A stretch of DNA of 5,011 bases from an uncultured Hyphomonadaceae bacterium. GTDB lineage: Bacteria; Pseudomonadota; Alphaproteobacteria; Caulobacterales; Hyphomonadaceae. Both the position numbers and the translations under genes were made by a program. The DNA lies in assembly GCA_937873805.1 (NCBI GenBank), contig CALMWO010000274.1, forward strand, positions 1 to 5,011. The letters are read 5' to 3'. Position 1 is the first letter of the stretch; every line of letters begins with the position of its first letter. A model generated the notes under the pieces. That model had not been told where the DNA came from and ran no database searches. It saw nothing but the letters and a program-made list of their open reading frames with translations. Of the stretch, positions 1 to 5,011 are shown one piece after another.

Positions 1-1
1 A

Positions 2-319
2 GCGAAACGCATCTATCGCGCCGATCGTGTCGAAGCCTCGCAGAAAATCATCGCGCAGCTGAAGCGCTGGGAGGATGCAGGCTTTGGCCGCCTGCCCGTG
101 TGCATCGCCAAGACGCAGTACTCTTTCTCGACAGACCCCACGAAATTGGGCGCGCCCGAAGGCCATGTCCTCGACGTGCGCGAAGTGCGCCTCTCCGCCG
201 GCGCAGGTTTCGTCGTGGCGATCTGCGGCGACCTGATGACGATGCCCGGCCTGCCCCGCGCGCCCGCCGCCGAGATCATGTCCGTCGATGTCGACGGCAA
301 CATCCACGGGCTCTCGTAA
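2..319 (+). CDS. fhs: Formate--tetrahydrofolate ligase, C-terminal fragment
   Basis: This is the last 105 residues of formate-tetrahydrofolate ligase (10-formyl-THF synthetase), a cytoplasmic enzyme that uses ATP to join formate to tetrahydrofolate and feeds the one-carbon pool for purine and formyl-Met synthesis. The family is about 555 residues long, so roughly 450 N-terminal residues, including the ATP-binding P-loop, lie left of the window. The visible part matches the conserved C-terminus closely: LPVCIAKTQYSFSTDP, then GAPEGHVLDVREVRLSAGAG, then an ICGDLMTMPGLPR motif typical of this enzyme, ending in DGNIHGLS before TAA at 317-319. The frame is open to the left edge and shows no damage. 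The stop codon shares its last A with the ATG of the next gene, so the two are probably co-transcribed and translationally coupled. The identification rests on recognised family motifs and is firm. Confidence 0.95.
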   Translation, partial: AKRIYRADRVEASQKIIAQLKRWEDAGFGRLPVCIAKTQYSFSTDPTKLGAPEGHVLDVREVRLSAGAGFVVAICGDLMTMPGLPRAPAAEIMSVDVDGNIHGLS

Positions 320-702
320 TGCGCATCGCCAAACTCGCCCTCGTCGTCCGCGACTATGACGAAGCCATCGCATGGTTCACGCGCTGCCTCGGCTTCGAAC
401 TCGCCGAAGACGTCGACATGGGCAAAGGCAAACGCTGGGTCGTCGTTGAGCCGCCGGGCAAACGCGGCGCATCCCTGTTGCTCGCGAAGGCTTCGGGCGC
501 CCAACAAGAAGCGGCGATCGGCAACCAATCCGGCGGGCGGGTTTTCCTTTTTCTTGAGACAGACGACTTCGATCGCGACCACGCGCGCATGGTGCGCGAA
601 GGCGTCCATTTCCGCGAAACGCCGCGCAGCGAGCCTTATGGCAAGGTCGCGGTGTTTGAAGACATTAGCGGCAACGCATGGGACCTGATCGGGCCCGCCT
701 GA
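319..702 (+). CDS. VOC (glyoxalase/bleomycin-resistance fold) family protein
   Basis: A 127-residue protein, the usual size of a single-domain vicinal-oxygen-chelate protein with two beta-alpha-beta-beta-beta modules. Module one opens with LALVVRDYDEAIAWF (residues 6-20) and LGFEL; module two has VFLFLETDDFDRDHARM (residues 75-91) and closes with the VFEDISGNAWDLIGP signature. The ATG at 319 is chosen because homology begins at residue 2 and the in-frame upstream extension overlaps fhs out of frame. The start overlaps the fhs stop as TAATG and no strong Shine-Dalgarno is seen, so translation probably depends on ribosomes finishing fhs. Oddity: positions that usually hold metal ligands appear substituted (Lys5 where the first His is expected, a hydrophobic residue in the second strand, Asp122 instead of the terminal Glu). 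It may therefore bind a ligand without classic glyoxalase chemistry. The family assignment is solid; the substrate is unknown. Confidence 0.88.
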   Translation: MRIAKLALVVRDYDEAIAWFTRCLGFELAEDVDMGKGKRWVVVEPPGKRGASLLLAKASGAQQEAAIGNQSGGRVFLFLETDDFDRDHARMVREGVHFRETPRSEPYGKVAVFEDISGNAWDLIGPA

Positions 703-771
703 TCGCATCCAGCAGCACGCAAATATAAACCTCCCTGACCCAGCGGCGCCGCTTGCGCCTGTCGCCGTCAC

Positions 772-788
772 TTGCGATTGAATCGCAA
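772..788. promoter_or_regulatory. Perfect 8-1-8 palindrome, candidate operator
   Basis: TTGCGATT-G-AATCGCAA is a perfect inverted repeat with 8-base arms around a single central base. The one-base spacer is too short for an RNA hairpin loop, so a two-fold symmetric DNA site bound by a dimeric regulator is the better reading. It ends 23 bases before the amidase ATG, inside the only sizeable intergenic gap, where it could overlap a promoter or its start site. The dyad contains one GAATC, a GANTC site of the kind methylated by CcrM in many alphaproteobacteria. No regulator gene lies in the window, so the binding protein is unknown. Confidence 0.5.
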
Positions 789-799
789 AAGAAAAATTC

Positions 800-807
800 A
801 GGGAGAG
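800..807 (+). promoter_or_regulatory. Shine-Dalgarno of the amidase gene
   Basis: AGGGAGAG lies just before the ATG at 812; its GGGAG core ends six bases before the start. The same CAGGGAGA string recurs before the PIG-L gene (2323-2330). This supports 812 as the true amidase start. Confidence 0.7.
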
Positions 808-811
808 ACGA

Positions 812-2305
812 ATGCGGCTGACACGGCGGGGCCTTCTGGCGACGGTCTACGGCACGGGCCTCGCGGCGTGCGCGCCAGCAGCGGTGGCTCCGGCTGCAAC
901 GCCAGAAGCCAGTCACGATCTGCCGGATGCAACGCAACTTGCCTCCATGATCCGCAACAAGGAGATCAGCGCCGCCGAAGCTGTCGAGGAAGCGATCAAA
1001 CGCGCCGACGCCGTGCAACCGCAGATCAACTTCATGGTCACCGACACGTTCGCGATGGCGCGTGAGAAGGCGAAGACGCCTGTCGCCGGTCCGTTCGCGG
1101 GCGTGCCATTCCTCATCAAGGATCTCGACAATGTCGCCGGCGTCGTCACGCGCTTTGGATCGGCCTCGACGGCTGGCCAGCCTCCTGCCGAAAAGGACGA
1201 CACCTTCGTCGCCGCCACGTTCGCCGCCGGCCTGATCTGCATCGGCAAATCCGCTGCGCCCGAGAATGGCTACCTGCCAACCACCGAACCGCTCGCCTTC
1301 CCGCCCTCGAAAAACCCGTGGGACACGACGCGCTCGACTGCCGGATCGTCAGGCGGCGCTGCTGCTGCGACCGCTGCGGGCGTCGTGCCGATGGCGCACG
1401 CCAATGATGGCGGCGGCTCAATCCGCTTCCCCGCCGCGAACAACGGCCTTGTCGGCCTCAAGCCGTCGCGCGGCCGGATGATCGACGAACAGCCCGGCGC
1501 GCGTCCGCTCGATCTCGCGGTGCAAGGTGTCGTCTCCCGCACCGTGCGTGACACAGCTGGTTTCTTCGCCGCGTGCGAAGCTTCGGGCGCCGCCGCCGTA
1601 TTCCCGGCCGTTGGCCTCGTCACCGCGCCCGGCGCGGCGCGTCTCAAGGTCGGCGTGTTGAGCACAGGCTTTGGCGGCGCTGAGCCTGAAGCGGAAGTTG
1701 CCGGCATCCTGCAGGCGACAGCCAAACTGCTTGAAGCGCAGGGTCACACCATCACCGGCTCAACCAAATGGCCGACCGCGCCGACGTTTGGCGACGATTT
1801 CCTCGCCTACTGGTCGCTGGGCGCGGCGCAGGACGTGGCAGGCGTTGAAAAGCTGCTGGGCAAAAAGGCCGACGAGACGATGGTGGAGCCCTTCACGCTG
1901 CGCATGGCCGCCAATGCCACGACGCTGAAGCCAGCCGATATCGAAGCGCTACAGACACGCCTGCTCGCCGCCGCCACCGCCTATGACGAGTGGATCAAGG
2001 GCTTCGACGTCGTGATCTCGCCGGTCTTTACGTCGCCGCCCTCGCCGCTTGGCTTCCTGCGTGGCGACGTGCCGTTCGACACGCTGCGCGAGCGCTTGCT
2101 GCATGAAGTCGGCTACACGCTGATCCACAACATATCGGGCGCGCCCGCCATGAGCCTGCCGCTCGGCTGGACCACGGGAGGCCTCCCGGTCGGCATCCAG
2201 TTCTCGGCCGCCAATGGAGCGGAAAAGCTGCTTCTCGAACTCGCCTATGAGATCGAAGCAGCACAGCCCTGGATCGGCAAAAAGCCGAAAGTCTGGGCTG
2301 GCTGA
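812..2305 (+). CDS. Tat-exported lipoprotein amidase (amidase signature family)
   Basis: A 497-residue hydrolase of the amidase-signature (AS) superfamily, which cleaves C-N amide bonds with a Ser-cisSer-Lys triad. The triad is intact: Lys103 in GVPFLIKDLDNVAG, cis-Ser179 in the STAGSSGGAAAA loop, and nucleophile Ser203 in NDGGGSIRFPA, followed by GLVGLKPSRGR. The spacings (76 and 24 residues) match those known in fatty acid amide hydrolase (75 and 24). The C-terminus has the AS pattern ISGAPAMSLPLGW then GGLPVGIQF. The N-terminus reads MRLTRRGLLA, a twin-arginine signal, then lipobox LAAC with Cys20 and an Ala/Pro-rich linker, so export as a folded lipoprotein is predicted. Ala at +2 would favour the outer membrane by the E. 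coli rule. No gatB or gatC is nearby and the protein is exported, so it is not the GatA subunit. The C-terminal style recalls 6-aminohexanoate-cyclic-dimer hydrolase-like amidases, but the substrate cannot be assigned. It is probably first in a three-gene unit. Confidence 0.92.
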   Translation: MRLTRRGLLATVYGTGLAACAPAAVAPAATPEASHDLPDATQLASMIRNKEISAAEAVEEAIKRADAVQPQINFMVTDTFAMAREKAKTPVAGPFAGVPFLIKDLDNVAGVVTRFGSASTAGQPPAEKDDTFVAATFAAGLICIGKSAAPENGYLPTTEPLAFPPSKNPWDTTRSTAGSSGGAAAATAAGVVPMAHANDGGGSIRFPAANNGLVGLKPSRGRMIDEQPGARPLDLAVQGVVSRTVRDTAGFFAACEASGAAAVFPAVGLVTAPGAARLKVGVLSTGFGGAEPEAEVAGILQATAKLLEAQGHTITGSTKWPTAPTFGDDFLAYWSLGAAQDVAGVEKLLGKKADETMVEPFTLRMAANATTLKPADIEALQTRLLAAATAYDEWIKGFDVVISPVFTSPPSPLGFLRGDVPFDTLRERLLHEVGYTLIHNISGAPAMSLPLGWTTGGLPVGIQFSAANGAEKLLLELAYEIEAAQPWIGKKPKVWAG

Positions 2306-2323
2306 TCGATCACTGAAAGCGAC

Positions 2324-2329
2324 AGGGAG
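2324..2329 (+). promoter_or_regulatory. Shine-Dalgarno of the PIG-L gene; bears on start choice
   Basis: AGGGAG is followed by two consecutive ATG codons, at 2333 and 2336. The first is only three bases from the core, the second six, the spacing seen for the amidase gene. Initiation at 2336 is therefore at least as likely; the protein would differ only by one N-terminal Met. Confidence 0.55.
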
Positions 2330-2332
2330 AAG

Positions 2333-3268
2333 ATGATGAAGCGCGCCTTGTCCGGCGGTCTCATTGCGGCGTTCGCCAGCGCCTGTGCGTCGGCTCCGAC
2401 GGCGCCGCCCGCGCCATCGCCGCCGATGGTCAGCATCTTCACGGTCGCCCATCAGGACGACTGGCAGCTGTTCATGAACCCCGAAGCCTATCACGGCATG
2501 GACGAACCGCAGGAAAAGGCGGTCTTCATTCACGTCACCGCGGGCGATGCAGGCGCGGGCGCCGGGGGCGAGCCCGTGCCCTACTATCTCGCCCGCGAAG
2601 AAGGCGCGCTCCGTGCTGTCCGCTTCATGGCCAACGCAGCTGATCCATCCATCGGCAAAGGCGCAAGGATGGACAGCGCTCAAGTGGAACGCGGCGGGCA
2701 TGGCGTGCAGCGCTACGCCTACGCCAATGCGGTCGTGTATTTCCTGCGCCTGCCGGACGGCAACATCGTGAATGGCTCCGTCTATACACCACACCCGGAA
2801 TCGCTGACACGGCTACGCTCAGGTGACGCGGCAACCTCCGGCACGGTGGAACAGAGCGGACGCTATGAAGGCTGGCAGGATCTGGTCGATACGCTGAATG
2901 CGATCGTGGAATCCGAGCGCGTTGCAGGCTCAGGCTTGAAGCTGCACATCGCCGAGCTCGACGAGACGCTCAACCCCAAGGATCATCCCGACCACCGCGC
3001 CGTCGCGTTCGCGATGGAGGATGTGGCGAAGCTGCATCCCTGCGCACCGGTCTATCGCCACATCGAGTACCACACGAAGACCAAGCCGGTGAACATCACG
3101 GGCAAGGACTACATGATCGATGTCGGAACGTGGGCCGCGACCGCCTCTGGCCTTAGCGACAATCATGCAAAGGCCACATGGGAAGACGAACATAACGCCT
3201 GGATCGGCCGCAGCTATTCCCGCGTGCAGGCACCAGCGATGGATTGTGGCCACGCCAGCCCCAACTGA
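2333..3268 (+). CDS. Exported PIG-L/LmbE-family deacetylase-like lipoprotein
   Basis: A 311-residue member of the PIG-L (LmbE-like) family, zinc enzymes that remove N-acetyl groups from GlcNAc-type sugars and related molecules (for example MshB and PIG-L). The first motif is VAHQDDWQLF (His40, Asp42, Asp43) at the end of the first beta strand; by analogy with MshB, His40 and Asp43 bind zinc and Asp42 is the base. The second motif is NPKDHPDH, with His221 as third zinc ligand. The usual AHPDDE is changed to AHQDDW, so this is a divergent subfamily. A basic start (MMKR), a hydrophobic stretch and ASAC at 15-18, followed by a Pro-rich linker, indicate export and probable lipidation at Cys18, although Ala at -3 makes the lipobox weak. 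Cys237 and Cys305 could form a disulfide in the periplasm. It starts 27 bases after the amidase, so co-transcription is likely. The family is secure; the substrate is unknown. Confidence 0.87.
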   Translation: MMKRALSGGLIAAFASACASAPTAPPAPSPPMVSIFTVAHQDDWQLFMNPEAYHGMDEPQEKAVFIHVTAGDAGAGAGGEPVPYYLAREEGALRAVRFMANAADPSIGKGARMDSAQVERGGHGVQRYAYANAVVYFLRLPDGNIVNGSVYTPHPESLTRLRSGDAATSGTVEQSGRYEGWQDLVDTLNAIVESERVAGSGLKLHIAELDETLNPKDHPDHRAVAFAMEDVAKLHPCAPVYRHIEYHTKTKPVNITGKDYMIDVGTWAATASGLSDNHAKATWEDEHNAWIGRSYSRVQAPAMDCGHASPN

Positions 3269-3302
3269 TCGTTCACACGTCGTTCAGCCGCCCGAGGCCA
3301 TC

Positions 3303-3325
3303 CGCAGCATTGGAAAAATGCTGTG
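3303..3325 (+). other. Small hairpin in the leader of the alpha/beta hydrolase gene
   Basis: CAGCATT (3305-3311) pairs perfectly with AATGCTG (3317-3323) around a GGAAA loop, and can be extended by a G-U and a C-G pair to 3303/3325. There is no T-run on either strand, so it does not look like an intrinsic terminator. It abuts the purine-rich GAGGG ribosome site and could modulate translation or mark an mRNA processing point between the PIG-L and hydrolase genes. The structure is visible; a function is inference. Confidence 0.35.
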
Positions 3326-3329
3326 AGGG
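3325..3329 (+). promoter_or_regulatory. Ribosome-binding site favouring a GTG start at 3339
   Basis: GAGGG directly abuts the ATG at 3330, leaving no spacer, but sits nine bases before the in-frame GTG at 3339. This favours GTG as the start of the alpha/beta hydrolase. Confidence 0.5.
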
Positions 3330-3338
3330 ATGTGGGTC

Positions 3339-4280
3339 GTGAAGGTGTTGAAGATTGCCTTGTTTGTCGCGGCGGCCCTGGTCATCGCACTCCCAGCTGC
3401 CGCATATGCGTATCTCTACGTGCTGCCCAAAGGCCCGGAACTGACGGCCCCAACCCCGACGCCAGTTGGCAAGGCGAGCCTCGTCCTTCGCGCACATGAC
3501 GGAGCCCAGCACCGGACGATCCGCGTCTGGACCTACAAGCCCGCGAACTGGCAGGCAGGCGGCGACGTGTTGTTCGTCATGCACGGAATGTCGCGCAACG
3601 CGGAAGAATACCTCGATACGTGGGTTGAAACCGCCGATTCCAAGAGCATGCTTTTGATTGCGCCGGAGTTCGACAACCCGTTCTATCGATATGTGACCAA
3701 CGACTATCAGGACGGCAATCTGTTCTCGGCGCTGGGCTTTGCAAACCCGCCGTCGGAGTGGGCATACGCCGCAATCGAAAGAATCGTCGACCATCTCAAT
3801 GCGGCTAATGGCTGGTCGATCACCGGATACGACATGTTCGGTCACTCCGCAGGCGGACAGTTCGTCCAGAAAATGGCGATGCTTGCTCCGAAGTCACGAA
3901 TGCGAACGGGCATCGCCGCCAACGCCGGCTCTTACACGTTCCCTGATCGTGAGATTGCCTTCCCCTATGGGTTGAAAGGCGTCGATGCGGCAGCGATCGA
4001 TCTTGCGAGATCCTTTGGGCGCAACGTGATCATCCTGCTCGGAGAAAAAGACGACGACGCAAACCAGGGCGTGCTGGATGAAAGCCAGCCGGCCATGCGC
4101 CAGGGACCGCACCGTCTCGCACGCGGCCAGAATCTGTTTGAAACTGCGCGCACGACCGCCGCGGCTCACGGCCTGCGATTCGAATGGCGCCTCAAGATCG
4201 TGCCCGGCGTGGGCCACGAGAATCAGAAGATGGCCGCGGCAGCCGCAGACCTTCTCCAGGGACGACCGACCGCGCCCTAG
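3339..4280 (+). CDS. Membrane-anchored or secreted alpha/beta hydrolase (esterase/depolymerase-like)
   Basis: A 313-residue serine hydrolase (316 if the ATG at 3330 is used). GTG 3339 is preferred because of ribosome-site spacing and because it yields a classic export N-terminus, MKVLKIALFVAAALVIALP, with a possible AYA cleavage site; an uncleaved anchor is equally possible. Numbering from GTG: oxyanion-loop region VLFVMHGMSRNAEEY (residues 77-91), nucleophile elbow FGHSAGGQF with Ser170, a likely acid within LLGEKDDDANQG (Asp238-240), and catalytic His293 in VPGVGHENQKM. The arrangement resembles polyhydroxybutyrate-depolymerase/feruloyl-esterase-like hydrolases, but no substrate can be assigned. 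The protein contains no cysteine. A 240-base block at 3601-3840 has 54% GC by hand count, against 63-70% in blocks from three other genes here, which could mean a separate origin. It follows the PIG-L gene by about 70 bases, and its TAG overlaps the stop of the convergent P450 gene. Confidence 0.85.
   Translation: MKVLKIALFVAAALVIALPAAAYAYLYVLPKGPELTAPTPTPVGKASLVLRAHDGAQHRTIRVWTYKPANWQAGGDVLFVMHGMSRNAEEYLDTWVETADSKSMLLIAPEFDNPFYRYVTNDYQDGNLFSALGFANPPSEWAYAAIERIVDHLNAANGWSITGYDMFGHSAGGQFVQKMAMLAPKSRMRTGIAANAGSYTFPDREIAFPYGLKGVDAAAIDLARSFGRNVIILLGEKDDDANQGVLDESQPAMRQGPHRLARGQNLFETARTTAAAHGLRFEWRLKIVPGVGHENQKMAAAAADLLQGRPTAP
4277..4280. other. CTAG overlap of two convergent stop codons
   Basis: The plus-strand hydrolase ends with TAG at 4278-4280 and the minus-strand P450 ends with TAG read from 4279 to 4277. 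The two genes overlap tail to tail by four bases, with no room between them for an intrinsic terminator; transcription from either side must run into the opposite gene or stop by another means. Confidence 0.9.
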
Positions 4281-5011
4281 GCCTTCGGGGTCACCCGCAC
4301 CATCATCTTCGAATACCCCTTCACGAAGGAGCTCGGGATGTACTCGGGCTCTTCGAGAACCTCGATCTTGTCGAAGCGTTTGAGGATTTCCTCCCACAGA
4401 ACCTGCAGCTGCAGCTCTGCAAGGCGGTTGCCGACGCAGCGATGGATGCCGAAGCCAAATGACAGGTGGCGGCGCACCATCGGACGCTCGATCCAGAGAT
4501 CGTTGGGGCGCGTGTACTGCGTCTCGTCGCGGTTGCCCGAGGCGTACCACATCAGCACCTTGTCGCCCTTGCGGATCGTCTTGCCGCCAATGTCATAGTC
4601 CTGCAGCGCGGTGCGGCGCATATGCGCCAGCGGCGTCTGCCAGCGGATGATTTCCGACACGGCCGACGGGACCATTTCCGGGTTGGCTTTCAGCTTCTCC
4701 CACTGGTCCGGCCATTTGTGCATCATGGCCAGCACGCCGCCCGTCATCGAGTTGCGCGTCGTGTCGTTGCCGCCAACGATCAGCAGGATCAGGTTGCCGA
4801 GATATTCCTGCGGCGACATGTTCCGCGTGTGCTCGCCATGCGCCAGCATCGAGATCAGGTCGCCTTTCGGATCGGCATTGACGCGCTCATTCCACAGCCG
4901 CGTGAAATAGCCGAGGCACTCCAGCAGCTCGCCGCGCCACTGTTCTTCGCTCTTCACGATGTCCGGGTTGTTGCGTCCCGTCGCCACGTCCGACCAGCGC
5001 GTCAGCTTGCG
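4277..5011 (-). CDS. Cytochrome P450, CYP153-like, C-terminal fragment
   Basis: The last 244 residues of a soluble bacterial cytochrome P450, a heme monooxygenase that uses electrons from a ferredoxin and its reductase. The frame is open to the right edge, so the GTG at 4987 is internal and about 170-200 N-terminal residues are missing. Visible landmarks are the I-helix oxygen-activation motif GGNDTTRN (4751-4774), the K-helix ExxR as EIIR (4643-4654), and the heme loop FGFGIHRCVGNRLAELQ with its Cys ligand at 4436-4438. Several stretches resemble the CYP153 family of medium-chain alkane and fatty-acid terminal hydroxylases: LTRWSDVATG, EIIRWQTPLAHMRRTAL, KGDKVLMWYASGNRDE, and a C-terminus with FVKGYSKMMVRVTP. 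CYP153 is inferred from remembered family sequences, not a search. No ferredoxin or reductase gene is visible. It is convergent with the hydrolase gene, so it belongs to a separate transcription unit. Confidence 0.93.
   Translation of the reverse strand, partial: RKLTRWSDVATGRNNPDIVKSEEQWRGELLECLGYFTRLWNERVNADPKGDLISMLAHGEHTRNMSPQEYLGNLILLIVGGNDTTRNSMTGGVLAMMHKWPDQWEKLKANPEMVPSAVSEIIRWQTPLAHMRRTALQDYDIGGKTIRKGDKVLMWYASGNRDETQYTRPNDLWIERPMVRRHLSFGFGIHRCVGNRLAELQLQVLWEEILKRFDKIEVLEEPEYIPSSFVKGYSKMMVRVTPKA

Noticed and set aside
687..704. Imperfect hairpin (GATCGGG / CCTGATC, one G-U pair) over the VOC stop codon as a terminator
   Set aside because: The stem has only seven pairs and no T-run follows, so it does not meet the pattern of an intrinsic terminator.
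724..729. TATAAA as a possible -10 promoter element
   Set aside because: No matching -35 element is seen at 16-18 bases upstream, so a promoter cannot be supported from this alone.
742..753. Perfect 12-base palindrome AGCGGCGCCGCT
   Set aside because: A self-complementary GC-only core is expected by chance in GC-rich DNA; it has no loop and no T-tract.
13..771. A 252-codon minus-strand open frame
   Set aside because: It lies opposite the clear fhs and VOC genes, and its product is Arg/Ala-rich with no recognisable domain: an antisense shadow of GC-rich codon use.
488..1591. GCTTCGGGCGCC present at about 488-499 and again at 1580-1591
   Set aside because: Both copies encode Ala-Ser-Gly-Ala in frame within unrelated genes; this is codon bias rather than a repeat element.
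1949..2794. A 281-codon minus-strand open frame across the amidase/PIG-L junction
   Set aside because: Both plus-strand genes there carry intact catalytic motifs; the antisense product shows no family motif and no good ribosome site was noticed.
3318..3326. Minimal reading frame ATG CTG TGA just before the hydrolase start
   Set aside because: It falls within the hairpin, has no proper ribosome site and is too short to separate from chance.
3894..4550. A 218-codon minus-strand open frame across the convergent junction
   Set aside because: It overlaps the hydrolase gene on one side and is out of frame with the P450 on the other; no domain is recognisable.

Overview
This 5,011-base, GC-rich window (hand-counted 240-nt blocks run from 54 to 70% GC) is densely coding and reads as ordinary bacterial chromosome. 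A clean formate-tetrahydrofolate ligase C-terminus, a Tat-type lipoprotein amidase, a cytochrome P450 resembling the CYP153 alkane-hydroxylase family and strong GC codon bias together suggest an alphaproteobacterium, perhaps near Caulobacterales or Hyphomonadales. That placement is inference; no rRNA or other phylogenetic marker is present.

Layout: (1) bases 2-319, plus strand, the last 105 residues of formate-THF ligase (fhs); (2) 319-702, plus strand, a small VOC/glyoxalase-fold protein whose ATG shares its A with the fhs stop (TAATG); (3) 703-811, a 109-base intergenic stretch with a perfect 8-1-8 palindrome and a good Shine-Dalgarno; (4) 812-2305, an exported lipoprotein of the amidase-signature family with an intact Lys-Ser-Ser triad; (5) 2333-3268, an exported, probably lipid-anchored PIG-L/LmbE-type deacetylase; (6) about 3339-4280, a membrane-anchored or secreted alpha/beta hydrolase; (7) 4277-5011, minus strand, the C-terminal 244 residues of a cytochrome P450 that runs off the right edge. 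The P450 stop codon overlaps the stop of gene 6 in a CTAG tetranucleotide.

How the genes may work together: genes 4-6 lie head to tail with short gaps (27 and about 70 bases) and all start with an export signal, so they look like one transcription unit for three cell-envelope hydrolases: an amidase, an N-deacetylase-like metal enzyme and a serine esterase-like enzyme. A joint role in extracytoplasmic breakdown or remodelling of an acylated or amide-containing compound is plausible but unproven, and no substrate can be read from the sequence. The fhs-VOC pair is a separate, translationally coupled unit of cytoplasmic metabolism. The P450 is transcribed towards them and belongs to a different unit.

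No RNA gene, mobile element, CRISPR array, phage gene or toxin-antitoxin pair was seen. I do not see a convincing new defence or mobile system. The most interesting items are the envelope-hydrolase trio, the palindrome in front of it, the atypical PIG-L motif and the shared-stop convergent junction.
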